A stretch of DNA of 64,000 nt from CAVPDA01 sp963702495 (GTDB lineage: Bacteria > Pseudomonadota > Gammaproteobacteria > Burkholderiales > Rhodocyclaceae), in contig CAVPDA010000017.1 of assembly GCA_963702495.1 (NCBI GenBank), forward strand, positions 1 through 64,000, given 5' to 3'. Below are positions 52,325 to 61,568 of this stretch, piece by piece. The stretch's first letter is position 1, and every line of letters starts with the position of its first letter. The notes beneath the pieces were generated by a model. The model did not search any database, had not been told where the DNA came from, and saw only the letters and a list, made by a program, of their open reading frames with translations. A program made the translations under genes and the position numbers.

Positions 52325-52450
52325 TAATCCTGACGGCTTATTGTCAGCCGCGACCGGCGCTCCTAGAATGGAAGCGAGCCGAGCCCGATTCCCGGCGGCG
52401 GTTCGCCCAAACCAGGCTCGGAACCCATAATTATCCTATTCGAGGCGGTC

Positions 52451-53311
52451 ATGAAAAGAACATTCCTGTTGGCGGCTCTCCCTGTACTGGCTCTCTCCGG
52501 CTGCATTTCCAACCCCGTCCAGATGGGCTCCCCGGAAGCCAAGACCACGGCTACCGGCGCGACCGCCGGCGGCACGTCGGTCGGTGCGAATCCGCAGCTC
52601 GAACGCTGCGACCGGCCGCTCGGCACCCTGGCCCTGCTGGAGGACCAGCAGGCCGACTGGTATTCGATCCTGACGCGGGAGTACAAGCTCACCTCCACCG
52701 TGCCCTTGCTGCGGTTGCTGGTGCAGCAGAGCAACTGCTTCGTCGTGGTCGAGCGCGGCCGCGGTTTCGCCGCGATGCAGACCGAACGCGCCCTGGAGCA
52801 GGCGGGCGAACTGCGCAAGGGCAGCAGCTACGGCAAGGGTCAGATGGTTTCTGCGGACTATGGGCTGACGCCGACCGTCATCTTCAGCGAGCGCGACACC
52901 GGCGGCATGGGTGCGGCGCTGGGCGGGATCAGCCGCAGCGCCGGCATCATCGGCGCCCTCGCCGGATCGGTGAAGAACCGCGAGGCGTCCACCATGCTCG
53001 CGCTGGTGGATAACCGCTCCGGCGTTCAGGTGTCGGCATCCGAAGGCAGCGCCTCCAAGATGGATTTCGGCGTCGTCGGCGGCCTGCTCGGCAGCAGCGC
53101 CGGAGGAGGCCTGGGCGGCTACAGCAACACGCCGCAGGGCAAGGTGATCGCCGCCGCTTTCACCGACGCGTACAACCAGATGGTGCGGGCAGTGAAGGCC
53201 TACACGCCGCAGGCCGCAACCGGACCGAAGGGCATGGGCACCGGCGGAGCATTGAAAATCGACGGTACCGAACCCGAGCCCGAGCCGCCGGTGAAGAAGA
53301 AGAAGAAGTGA
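52451..53311 (+). CDS. CsgG/HfaB-family lipoprotein
   Basis: 286 residues. Lipoprotein signal (FLLAALPVLALSGC), then a CsgG-like domain (LLRLLVQQSNCFVVVERGRG, ALEQAGELRKGSSYGKGQMV, DYGLTPTVIFSE), a glycine-rich stretch and a lysine-rich tail after a Glu-Pro repeat. CsgG relatives form outer-membrane pores for curli-like export, but many, like this one, have no curli partners nearby and are of unknown role. Confidence 0.8.
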   Translation: MKRTFLLAALPVLALSGCISNPVQMGSPEAKTTATGATAGGTSVGANPQLERCDRPLGTLALLEDQQADWYSILTREYKLTSTVPLLRLLVQQSNCFVVVERGRGFAAMQTERALEQAGELRKGSSYGKGQMVSADYGLTPTVIFSERDTGGMGAALGGISRSAGIIGALAGSVKNREASTMLALVDNRSGVQVSASEGSASKMDFGVVGGLLGSSAGGGLGGYSNTPQGKVIAAAFTDAYNQMVRAVKAYTPQAATGPKGMGTGGALKIDGTEPEPEPPVKKKKK

Positions 53312-53330
53312 GCCGGTGATTCCCGAAAAA

Positions 53331-53358
53331 GGGCGGCCTGCGGGCCGCTCTTTTTTTT
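53331..53358 (+). terminator. intrinsic terminator after the CsgG-like gene
   Basis: GGGCGGCC-TGC-GGGCCGCTC followed by eight T; 20 bases after the stop. Confidence 0.9.
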
Positions 53359-53496
53359 CCTGTTCCCTTGACATTGGACAATTGCAGAGGAATGGCTTAT
53401 CGACTAGAGTTTTCCGGCTTGTCCGGCGCCCCTTCACTGCCGGCAACAGAATGCAGTTGCAGCCATGCAAGGAACACTGAAAAAAGGAGGACCCTG

Positions 53497-53796
53497 ATGG
53501 TAGCTCGCTCTCTCGCTCTCCTCGTTTCACTCGCTGCGGTTTCCGCCACGGCGGCGGCAGCCGACCCGAACCTGGCCCGCGACCTGGCCGCCACCTGCGC
53601 CTCCTGCCACGGCACCAATGGCAAGAGCGTCGGCGGCATGGAGCCACTGGACGGCGAAAAGAAACAGAAGATCATCGACAAGATCAACGAATACAAGTCG
53701 GGCGCCAAGCCGGCGACGATCATGCATCAGATCGCCAAGGGCTACACCGATCAGCAGATGGAACTGATCGCCGACTACTTCTCGCAGCAGAAATAA
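53497..53796 (+). CDS. monoheme cytochrome c, FccA-like subunit of sulfide dehydrogenase
   Basis: 99 residues from the ATG at 53497 (AAAGGAGG site). Signal peptide LALLVSLAAVSATAAAA, one heme motif CASCHGTNGKSV and an axial Met probably in the MHQIAKG region. Its gene ends 13 bases before the flavoprotein subunit, so it is most likely the heme subunit of flavocytochrome c. Confidence 0.88.
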   Translation: MVARSLALLVSLAAVSATAAAADPNLARDLAATCASCHGTNGKSVGGMEPLDGEKKQKIIDKINEYKSGAKPATIMHQIAKGYTDQQMELIADYFSQQK

Positions 53797-53809
53797 GGGG
53801 ACGACAACA

Positions 53810-55093
53810 ATGACGATCCATCGTCGAGAATTCCTGAAAGTCGCCGGCCTCACCGCTGCCGCCGGCGCCCTGTCCGGCTACGCCCTGCGCGCAGCCGCGG
53901 CACCGTCGGGCAACGTCGTCGTGGTCGGCGGCGGCTTCGGCGGCGCCACCGTCGCCAAGTATCTGCGGCTGTGGAGCAACGGCAGCGTCAACGTCACGCT
54001 CATCGAGCGCAACCCGACCTTCATCTCCTGTCCGATCTCGAACCTCGTTCTCTCGGGCGATCGCAAGATGGAGGACATCACCATCAGCTACGACGGGCTG
54101 GCCAAAAAGCATGGCGTCAAGCTGGTGGCGGGCGAGGTCAGCGCCATCGATGCCGAGAAGAAGCAGGTCAAGCTGGCGAGCGGAGATTCGATCGGCTACG
54201 ACCGGCTGGTCGTCGCGCCCGGCGTCGATTTCATGTACGAGAGCGTTCCCGGCCTGACCAAGGAACTGTCGGAGAGCAAGATCCTGCATGCGTGGAAGGC
54301 CGGTCCGCAGACCGTCGCCCTGCGCAAGCAGCTCGAAGACATGAAGGATGGCGGCGTGGTGGCGATCTGCATACCCAAGATCCCCTACCGCTGCCCGCCC
54401 GGTCCCTACGAGCGCGCCTGCATGGTCGCCCACTACCTGAAGAACAACAAGCCGAAGTCCAAGGTACTGATCCTCGACGCGAACGAGGACGTGGTATCGA
54501 AGAAGGGCCTGTTCATGAAGGTTTGGGGCGACAACTACACGGGCATCGTGGAGTATCGCAAGGAGCAGAACATCACGGGCGTCGATGCCGCCAGCAACAC
54601 CGTCAAGTTCGATTTCGGCGACCCGGTGAAGGCCGACGTGCTCAACATCATTCCGCCGCATATGGCCGGCGGCATCGCCAAGGCCGCGGGACTCATCAAC
54701 CAGAACAACCGCTGGTGCGGCGTGGACTGGCTGACAATGGAATCCACTGCCGTCAAGAACGTGCACGTCATCGGCGACGCCACGTTCCCGGCCCCGGCCA
54801 TGCCGAAGTCCGGCCACATGGCCAACCAGCAGGCCAAGGTGGCCGCCTCGGCCATCCTCAACCTGCTCGCCGGAACGGGAGTGAACCAGGAGCCGGTGGT
54901 GATGAACACGTGCTACAGCTTCTTCGATCCGAAGAACGCCGTGCACGTGGCTTCCGTGCACACCTATGACGCGAAGGAGAAGACGTTCAAGACCGTGCAG
55001 GGAGCAGGCGGCCTGTCGGCGGCTCCGACCGAACTGGAAGGGAAGTTCGCCACCGCCTGGGCCAAGAACATCTGGGCCGACACGCTGGCCTGA
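53810..55093 (+). CDS. fccB: flavocytochrome c sulfide dehydrogenase, flavoprotein subunit
   Basis: Oxidises sulfide in the periplasm and passes electrons to its cytochrome partner. 427 residues. Tat signal (HRREFLKVAGLTAAAGALSG), FAD-binding VVVGGGFGGATVAKYLR, redox Cys in NPTFISCPISNLVLSG and the second in PYRCPPGPYERACM, and the FCSD C-terminal domain (TCYSFFDPKNAVHVASVHTY). Start ATG 53810. Confidence 0.95.
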   Translation: MTIHRREFLKVAGLTAAAGALSGYALRAAAAPSGNVVVVGGGFGGATVAKYLRLWSNGSVNVTLIERNPTFISCPISNLVLSGDRKMEDITISYDGLAKKHGVKLVAGEVSAIDAEKKQVKLASGDSIGYDRLVVAPGVDFMYESVPGLTKELSESKILHAWKAGPQTVALRKQLEDMKDGGVVAICIPKIPYRCPPGPYERACMVAHYLKNNKPKSKVLILDANEDVVSKKGLFMKVWGDNYTGIVEYRKEQNITGVDAASNTVKFDFGDPVKADVLNIIPPHMAGGIAKAAGLINQNNRWCGVDWLTMESTAVKNVHVIGDATFPAPAMPKSGHMANQQAKVAASAILNLLAGTGVNQEPVVMNTCYSFFDPKNAVHVASVHTYDAKEKTFKTVQGAGGLSAAPTELEGKFATAWAKNIWADTLA

Positions 55094-55113
55094 CCGCCCG
55101 AGGCAATCCGACC

Positions 55114-55146
55114 AGCGGCCGCGCATTGCGCGGCCGCTTTGCTTTT
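55114..55146 (+). terminator. intrinsic terminator after fccB
   Basis: AGCGGCCGCGC-ATT-GCGCGGCCGCT followed by TTGCTTTT. Confidence 0.88.
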
Positions 55147-55164
55147 AGCGCTGCGTCGATCCGG

Positions 55165-55262
55165 ATGCAGGGCGGGCGGTGCCCGCCAGATGTGATCCGG
55201 CGGCCACGGGCCGCCCTACGACTGCCGCCTCAAATGGATGTAGGGCGGGCCGTGCCCGCCGG
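55165..55262. repeat. REP-like palindromes (three units)
   Basis: GGGCGGGCGGTGCCCGCC, GGCGGCCACGGGCCGCCC and GTAGGGCGGGCCGTGCCCGCC in alternating orientation between the convergent fccB and cytochrome c4 genes. Same family as the palindromes at 27884. Confidence 0.75.
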
Positions 55263-55265
55263 GTC

Positions 55266-55865
55266 TCAATCCAGCGCGGAGATGTATTCCGCCACCGCCT
55301 TCATTTCGAGCTCGGTCAGTTTCGACGCGATCGAATGCATCACCGCGTTGTCGTTGTTGCGCGCGCGATTGTTGAACAGCTTGAGCTGACTGGTGGTGTA
55401 GCTCGCCTGCTGGCCGGCCAAGCGCGGCAATTGCGGCGTGCCCAGACCCTTCTCCCCGTGACACGAGGCGCAGGCGGGAATCTGCGAGTACTGGTTGCCC
55501 TTGAGGAAGATGTAGCGCCCGACCGCAGCCAGATCCGGATCATCGGTCTTGTGCGGTCCGACTTTCTTCGCCTCGAAGTAGGCGGCCAGCGCCTTCATGT
55601 CCTCGGGCGTCAGATCGGTCACCATGTCGTTCATGGTGTCACCCTTGCGCGCGCCAGACTTGAAGTCGGCCAGTTGCTTGGCCACGTACTCGGAATGCTG
55701 GCCGGCGAGCCGGGGATAGCTCCGGCTCGCGCTCTCGCCATCCATGCCGTGGCACATGAAGCACTTGCCGGCGACGATCTGCTTGGCACGGTCCACGTCG
55801 GCTCCGGCCGCCGCCGACACGGCAAGGAGCGCAACCATCGAAGCAGTGAACAACGTCGGTCTCAT
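55266..55865 (-). CDS. diheme cytochrome c4
   Basis: 199 residues with signal peptide (LFTASMVALLAVSAAAGA). Two class I cytochrome domains: CFMCHGMDGESASRSYPRLA (first heme at about 35) and CASCHGEKGLGTPQLPRLAG (second at about 133), each followed by QHSEYVAKQLADFKSG or QQASYTTSQLKLFNNR, the classic c4 duplication. Periplasmic electron carrier to terminal oxidases; a plausible acceptor for the sulfide and thiosulfate enzymes nearby. Confidence 0.92.
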   Translation of the reverse strand: MRPTLFTASMVALLAVSAAAGADVDRAKQIVAGKCFMCHGMDGESASRSYPRLAGQHSEYVAKQLADFKSGARKGDTMNDMVTDLTPEDMKALAAYFEAKKVGPHKTDDPDLAAVGRYIFLKGNQYSQIPACASCHGEKGLGTPQLPRLAGQQASYTTSQLKLFNNRARNNDNAVMHSIASKLTELEMKAVAEYISALD

Positions 55866-55930
55866 GTTTCCTCCTGTCTAGAACACGAAGCTCGAAAATC
55901 CTGGCCGAACGGTGCGATGGAGGCGGCGAG

Positions 55931-56380
55931 CTAGCCATGCCCGGTGCTGCCGAAGCCGCCGGCCCCGCGCTGGCTCTCGGAAAACTCATCCACCACGTCG
56001 AACGCCACCTGCAGCACCGGCACCACGACCAGTTGTGCCAAGCGGTCCAGCGGATGGAGGGTGAATGTCTCGCGGCCGCGGTTCCAGGTGGAGACGAAGA
56101 TCTCGCCCTGGTAGTCCGAGTCGATCAGTCCGACCAGGTTGCCGAGGACGATGCCGTGTTTGTGGCCGAGTCCGGAGCGCGGCAGGATCAGTGCCGCCAG
56201 CCCGGGATCCGCGAGGTGGATGGCAATGCCGGCCGGCACCAGGTGCGTCTCACCCGGATGGATCCGCAGCGGCGCCTCGATGCAGGCGCGCAGGTCCAAG
56301 CCCGCGGCGCCCGGCGTCGCATAGTGGGGAGGGGAATCCTTGAGGCGCGGATCGAGAATCTTGACGTCGATGCGGTGCAT
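55931..56380 (-). CDS. dut: dUTP diphosphatase
   Basis: 149 residues; all five motifs in order: GAAGLDLRA, LPRSGLGHKHGIVLGN, GLIDSDYQGEI, RLAQLVVVPV and the flexible C-terminal GAGGFGSTGHG. Trimeric nucleotide-pool enzyme. Follows coaBC on the same strand (18-base gap), an arrangement common in proteobacteria. Confidence 0.97.
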   Translation of the reverse strand: MHRIDVKILDPRLKDSPPHYATPGAAGLDLRACIEAPLRIHPGETHLVPAGIAIHLADPGLAALILPRSGLGHKHGIVLGNLVGLIDSDYQGEIFVSTWNRGRETFTLHPLDRLAQLVVVPVLQVAFDVVDEFSESQRGAGGFGSTGHG

Positions 56381-56398
56381 GACCTGCCTCTTCCGCCG

Positions 56399-57613
56399 TC
56401 ACCTCTTGAGCTTGCGCGCCAGATGGCCGACGATGGCGCGCGCCACCTGCAGCTTCGATGCCGGCGCCAGCGGGTGCTGGCCGCCGTCGTCGAACAGCAC
56501 CACGGTGTTCTGGTCGCCGCCGAGACCGTGCTCCACCAGGTTGCCGACCAGCAGCGGCAGCTTCTTGGCGCGGCGCTTGGCCTCTGCGTACTCCGCCAGA
56601 TTCTCGCTCTCGGCGGCGAAGCCGATGCAGAACGGCGGCTTGGGCCGGGCCGCCACCTCGCCCAGAATGTCGGGATTGGCGAGGAGCCGGATGGTCTTCT
56701 CCTTCTCGCCCTTCTTCATCTTCTGGCGCGCCGCCTCCGCCGGACGATAGTCGGCCACCGCCGCGACGCCGATAAACACATGGCAGTCGGCGATCCGCGA
56801 CAGCACGGCATCGCGCATCTGCAGCGCGGTCGTCACATCGACGCGCTGCACGCTGCGCGGCGTACGCTGGCTCACCGGCCCCGCGACCAGCGTCACCGCC
56901 GCCCCCGCCTCGGCTGCCGCGCGGGCGACGGCGAAGCCCATCTTGCCCGAGCTGAGATTGGTCACACCGCGCACCGGATCGAGCGGTTCGAAGGTCGGAC
57001 CGGCCGTCACCAGCACGCGCAGTCCGGTGAGGGGTTTGGGCTGGAAGAAGCCGACGATGTCCTCCAGCAGCTCCTCGGCCTCCAGCATGCGGCCTTCGCC
57101 CACTTCACCGCAGGCCTGATCGCCGGCAGCCGGTCCGAGCACGACCACGCCGTCGTCGCGCAACTGGCGCAGATTGCGTTGCGTCGCCGGGTTGTCCCAC
57201 ATCTGGCGATTCATCGCCGGCGCCACCAGCAGCGCGCACGGCGGCCGGGCGGTGTCGCCTTCGCGCTCGCGCGCCAGGCAGGTCGTGCTGAGCAGGTCGT
57301 CGGCCAGGCCGTGGGCGAGCTTGGCCAGGAGATCGGCGCTCGCCGGCGCCACCACGATGGCATCGGAACCGCGGCTGAGGTCGATGTGCGCCATGCTGTT
57401 CGCCATGCGCGCGTCCCACAGGTCGCACCATACCGGATTGCCGGACAAGGCCTGGAAGGTGACGGAGGTGACGAAGCGCGCGCCGCTCTCGGTGAGGACG
57501 ACATGCACGTCGGCCCCCTCCTTCACCAGCAGCCGCGTCAGCTCCGCCGCCTTGTAGGCCGCAATTCCACCGCTGACGCCGAGCAGGATGCGCCTGTCGT
57601 TGAGATCGCTCAT
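56399..57613 (-). CDS. coaBC: bifunctional phosphopantothenoylcysteine decarboxylase/phosphopantothenate-cysteine ligase
   Basis: 404 residues. N-terminal flavoprotein decarboxylase (GVSGGIAAYKAAELTRLL, active His in MAHIDLSRGSDA, APAMNRQMWDNPATQ) and C-terminal ligase (VLVTAGPTFEPLDPVRGVTN, SSGKMGFAVARAA, VAAVADYRP). Coenzyme A synthesis. Divergent from radC, 61 bases apart. Confidence 0.97.
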   Translation of the reverse strand: MSDLNDRRILLGVSGGIAAYKAAELTRLLVKEGADVHVVLTESGARFVTSVTFQALSGNPVWCDLWDARMANSMAHIDLSRGSDAIVVAPASADLLAKLAHGLADDLLSTTCLAREREGDTARPPCALLVAPAMNRQMWDNPATQRNLRQLRDDGVVVLGPAAGDQACGEVGEGRMLEAEELLEDIVGFFQPKPLTGLRVLVTAGPTFEPLDPVRGVTNLSSGKMGFAVARAAAEAGAAVTLVAGPVSQRTPRSVQRVDVTTALQMRDAVLSRIADCHVFIGVAAVADYRPAEAARQKMKKGEKEKTIRLLANPDILGEVAARPKPPFCIGFAAESENLAEYAEAKRRAKKLPLLVGNLVEHGLGGDQNTVVLFDDGGQHPLAPASKLQVARAIVGHLARKLKR

Positions 57614-57674
57614 GACTTTGCCATGACATTGGTAGAATCGGGCCGAAGCGTAATTTTACTGGATTGCATCCACC

Positions 57675-58355
57675 ATGGCGATCAGCGATTGGCCGGAAGA
57701 CGAACGCCCGCGCGAGCGGCTGCTGCGGGACGGCGCCCAGGCGCTGTCCGATGCCGAACTGCTGGCGATCTTCCTGCGCGTCGGTGTGAAGGGCAAGAGC
57801 GCGGTGGATCTGGCGCGCGACCTGCTGGCGAGCTGCGACGGCAGCCTGTCGCGGCTGGCTGCGTCTTCCATCGCCGAACTGCAGCGCATCGCCGGCATGG
57901 GGCCGGCCAAGGCGGCGCAGCTCAAGGCGACGCTGGAGCTCAGCCGGCGCGCCCTGCTGCAAGAGATGGCGAGCCGCGACGTGCTGTCCTCGCCGCGGGA
58001 GGTGAGGGACTACCTGCGGCTCAAGCTCGCCGCCCTGCCCTACGAGGTGTTCATGGTGCTGCTGCTGGATGCGCAGAACCGGCTGATCCGCTCCGAGGAA
58101 TTGTTCCGCGGCACGCTCACCCAGACCAGCGTCTATCCGCGCGAGATCGTGAAGCTGGCTCTCGCCCACAACGCCGCCGCGCTGATCCTCGCCCACAATC
58201 ACCCGTCCGGAGTGGCCGAGCCGAGCCGAGCCGACGAGCAGCTCACGCTATCCCTGCGGCAGGCGCTGGCGCTGGTGGACGTCAAAGTGCTCGACCACTT
58301 CATCGTCGCCGGCAATGCCGCGCCGCTGTCCTTTGCCGAGCGCGGCCTGCTCTGA
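57675..58355 (+). CDS. radC: RadC-family JAB/MPN-domain protein
   Basis: 226 residues. N-terminal UPF0758 helix-hairpin-helix part (ERPRERLLRDGAQALSDAEL, RIAGMGPAKAAQLKATLEL) and C-terminal JAMM metalloprotease-like motif HNHPSGVAEPSRAD. Role in DNA repair is historical and doubtful. Here it stands before rpmB, the standard gene order. Confidence 0.95.
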   Translation: MAISDWPEDERPRERLLRDGAQALSDAELLAIFLRVGVKGKSAVDLARDLLASCDGSLSRLAASSIAELQRIAGMGPAKAAQLKATLELSRRALLQEMASRDVLSSPREVRDYLRLKLAALPYEVFMVLLLDAQNRLIRSEELFRGTLTQTSVYPREIVKLALAHNAAALILAHNHPSGVAEPSRADEQLTLSLRQALALVDVKVLDHFIVAGNAAPLSFAERGLL

Positions 58356-58423
58356 AACTCGCCTTGAGTTGCGCGCCGCTTTTCGGGTACAATTCCGCCC
58401 TTTGCGAAATCCGGAGCACGATC

Positions 58424-58660
58424 ATGGCACGCGTCTGCCAAATCACGGGCAAGGGCCCGATGGTGGGGAACCATGTGTCCCACGCCAACAACAAGACCAA
58501 GCGCCGCTTCCTGCCGAACCTGCAGAACCGCCGCTTCTGGGTCGAAAGCGAAAACCGCTGGGTCAGCATGCGCGTCACCAACGCTGCGCTGCGCACCATC
58601 GACAAGAACGGCATCGACACGGTGCTGACCGAGCTGCGTGCGCGCGGCGAAAAAATCTAA
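58424..58660 (+). CDS. rpmB: 50S ribosomal protein L28
   Basis: 78 residues: MARVCQITGKGPMVGNHVSH, NNKTKRRFLPNLQNRRFWVE and a C-terminal LTELRARGEKI. ATG at 58424 with CGGAG upstream. A long open frame on the same strand runs into it from 55937 but is antisense to dut and coaBC and not a gene. Confidence 0.98.
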   Translation: MARVCQITGKGPMVGNHVSHANNKTKRRFLPNLQNRRFWVESENRWVSMRVTNAALRTIDKNGIDTVLTELRARGEKI

Positions 58661-58680
58661 CGTCCGAGAGGTAGTCCGCC

Positions 58681-58848
58681 ATGGCCAAGGGCGCTCGCGA
58701 GAAGATCAAGCTGGAATCGACGGCCGGCACCGGTCATTTCTACACCACGACCAAGAACAAGCGCACCACGCCGGGGAAGCTGGAGCTGATGCGCTACGAC
58801 CCGAAGGCACGCAAGCACGTCGCCTACAAGGAAGTGAAGCTGAAGTAA
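58681..58848 (+). CDS. rpmG: 50S ribosomal protein L33
   Basis: 55 residues from the ATG at 58681: MAKGAREKIKLESTAGTGHF, YTTTKNKRTTPGKLELMRYD and a C-terminal KHVAYKEVKLK. No zinc-binding CxxC pairs, so the zinc-free form. 20 bases after rpmB with GAGAGGTAG upstream. Confidence 0.98.
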   Translation: MAKGAREKIKLESTAGTGHFYTTTKNKRTTPGKLELMRYDPKARKHVAYKEVKLK

Positions 58849-58866
58849 TCGGCTTCAGCAACAAGA

Positions 58867-58890
58867 AAGCCCGCCGTCGGCGGGCTTTTT
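58867..58890 (+). terminator. intrinsic terminator of rpmB-rpmG
   Basis: AAGCCCGCC-GTC-GGCGGGCTT with five T at the right edge. Confidence 0.92.
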
Positions 58891-59331
58891 CATTGGGTAT
58901 CCGGAAGATGGCGTGGGACAATAGGCTGGTTATTCCGCCCCAACCGACCCATAGCCTCCGCAAGGCAGTTCTTGATTCGAATGGCAGCTACGAAAGTCAT
59001 TGCTGCCACCAACGCAAGCAAACTCGCTGTCAAGACCTCGGCCAGAGCCGACCCCCCGCCTCTTGGTCAACTCGGTCCGCTTAACCCAGGCTTAACAACC
59101 GCGAAACATCATCCTTACAAATCATATAATTAGTGCCTGACCGAAAACCCCGGTTCTTTGACGTTGGAATCCACTACATTGTCTTCAATGTCATGTCTGC
59201 GACGGTTTGTGCCAGGCGTCACGGGCGAATAAGTGTGCAATATGGGTAAAACATGCCTTCGTCATGACTGATAGGCAAGCGACTCCCTGTGACTCCGAAC
59301 ATCACTGCATGAACGCCGGGTTTGGCGTCGG
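58891..59331. other. gap between rpmG and the ISNCY remnant
   Basis: No gene recognised. TGCCTGACCGAAAACCCCGG near 59133 could be an insertion-sequence end of the downstream transposase; the matching other end is missing because the transposase is truncated. Confidence 0.35.
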
Positions 59332-60402
59332 CTATGCCGCCAGTTTGTGGGGCATGTCACGATCTGCGTAGCGGCTCTTGCGCTTGGCCCGCCGGTTTTC
59401 CTGTTCCCGCAGGATGGCACCGATGCGATGGATGTTCCTCGCCACCACCGCCAGCGCGACGTAGCGTTTGAATCCGCCAATGCCATGGTCCGGACAGCGA
59501 TCAAGCCCATGCACCTCGAGCGCGTTGATCGCCGACTCGACTGCCGAGTGTTGAGCTCGCGCCTTGACGAAGTCCTCCGTGCTCTCTACCGCTTGTGCCT
59601 GTTGCGACAGCTTGCCCTTTCTCGGCAAGGCCACCAGCTTCAGATGGGCCTGCAGTTCCTGCTGGTTGGCCGGTGAGTGGAATCCTTTGTCGAAGCTGCA
59701 GGCCTGCAGGTCGGCAAAGCGCTCCTTTGTCTCTTTGACCATGGCCACCGTCACCTGGTCATCGGTTTGCTTTTCCATCACCCGATGATGCAGCACGAAG
59801 CGATGCTGGTCTTCCATGACGCACACCCGCAAACCCAGTTCGACCGGCACGCCGGCCTTGCCCTTGCTGATCCACTCGGTGTGCGTCTCGAACACCGAAA
59901 AGACTCTCTCGGCATGGGGGATGACCTCTCCCAGAATGACCCGCCGTCTCGTCTGGTCGATCTGGCGCTCGGCATGTTTGATGAACGTCTCGATCTCGAT
60001 CTTGGCCGCCAGGGACTCGATACCACCCCCGGCAGTCCTGGCCAGTGTCTGCCGGGCCTTGTCCAGATAGCCTTGGGCGACCTCCAGGTAGCTCGCGTGC
60101 GCCGCGATCACGCGCGCGTCGTTTTTCTCCTTCTGCGCTTCGCTGCGGGCCGTGCTGTGCTTGGTGCTCTGCGCAGCACGCAGGTGGCGCTTGAGGTGCC
60201 TGACGTTGTAGGCATGCTGGCGCCAGTCGCTCAAGCCTTGATCGGCGCTCAGGCGCGCGCTCAGTTCGATGACCTTGCGCGTGGCGTCAAAGAGCAGGCT
60301 GATATCGGTCGGGTAGTGCACGTCGGTCTCAACCACGAAGGAGTCGCAACGCCCACGCAGGACTTCGCCTTCCTTTTTTTTACCAATTCGTGACCAGCAG
60401 CG
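59332..60402 (-). pseudogene. ISNCY-family transposase, N-terminus lost
   Basis: About 355 codons: RRCWSRIGKKKEGEVLRGRC, SFVVETDVHYPTDISLLFDA, SVFETHTEWISKGKAGVPVE, FDKGFHSPANQQELQAHLKL and a C-terminal RRAKRKSRYADRDMPHKL. The frame stays open upstream of about 60402, but there it is antisense to an IS91-type transposase, so the true amino end has been replaced. No start codon of its own. Inactive. Confidence 0.8.
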
Positions 60403-61519
60403 ACGCATGTCGAGCGGGAATTTCGCCGCTGCCTCGAATGCGGCATTCTGGCCCACGGTTTTGTCCGTGTCCGGTGCGGCGAACGCGGCCACGACTTTCT
60501 CATCGCCTACTCCTGCAAAAGCCGGGATGTGCGCCCGGCCTGCAACGCCCAGCGCATGGTGGAGACCGCCGCCCATCTGGCCGACCACGTCATGCCGCGC
60601 CTGCCGGTGCGCCAATGGGTGCTGTCGGTGCCGAAACGCGTGTGCTCTTGCCTGCAGAACGACGCGGTCGTTCAGACCCTGGCGCTGCACATCTTCCTGA
60701 GCGCGGTGGAGCGGGGATTGCGCCAGTGCAGCCCGGGCGCGAGCCCCGCCTCCCGGATCGGCGCAGTCGCCTTCACCCGTCGCTTTGGCGCCCTGCTCAA
60801 TCCCCACGTGCACTTCCACTGCGTCGTGGTCGAGGGGGTTTTCGAGGCTGTTGCCGCATGCGGCGCACACTTTCACAAAGCGCGGGGCGTCGGTCCCGAA
60901 ACCATCGTCGTCATTCAGGCCGAGGTCCGCGCCCGTCTCCTGCGGGGGGTTCGCCCGGCGTGGACTGCTCGATCGCGAAGACGCGCAGGCGATGGGCGCC
61001 TGGGATCACGGTGGGGGTTTCTCGCTCGATGCGAGCGTGAGCGTCGAAGCGCACGACCGCCAGGGCCTGGAGCGCCTGCTGCGCAACTCCCGCCCGGCCA
61101 GCCTTCGCGCTGAAACGACTGCGTGAGATCGATCCCGAGCATCTGGTCTATGAGAGCGTCAAGCCGGGCCCGGGGCGGGAGCCTGACCCTGATGTTGACG
61201 CCACTCGAACTGATCGATCGTCTGGCGGCCCTGATTGCGCCACCACGCCGGCATCGCCACCGCTTCGTCGGGGTGCTGGGGCCCAATGCGCTGCTGCTCT
61301 GCCCCCAAGTGCGGCGGTGAGATTCGGATCATCGCGTTCATCAGCGAGGCGCCGGCCGTGCGCAACATTCTTGCGCACCTGGGCGAGTCAACATCACCAC
61401 CGCGCATGGCGCCGGCTCGGGGCCCGCCGCTGTGCGAGATGGCCGATACCAGGCAGGGCGAGTACGACCCCCAGGCCCAACCGGTGCCGGGCTACGAATT
61501 CGATCAGCCCGTCGTCTAG
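60403..61519 (+). pseudogene. IS91-family transposase, 5'-truncated and frameshifted
   Basis: Pieces in family order: EREFRRCLECGILAHGFVRV with zinc-finger cysteines, SCKSRDVRPACNAQRMVETA, HVMPRLPVRQWVLSVPKRVC, FTRRFGALLNPHVHFHCVVV (His-rich HUH catalytic part), then after frame changes near 60945 and 61100 GAWDHGGGFSLDASVSVEAH, LTPLELIDRLAALIAPPRRH, and finally PAVRNILAHLGESTSPPRMA to the C-terminus FDQPVV. One zinc-ligand Cys is changed to Arg (CGERG). The first residues are cut off at the ISNCY junction. Not functional. Confidence 0.82.
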
Positions 61520-61568
61520 TAGGGGCCATGTCAAGACGAGCCGCCGTCGCCGTCAGTTCCCTCTTGTC

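Noticed and set aside
55937..58660. 907-codon open frame on the plus strand
   Set aside because: Antisense to dut and coaBC and out of frame with radC; only its last 79 codons are a real gene (rpmB).
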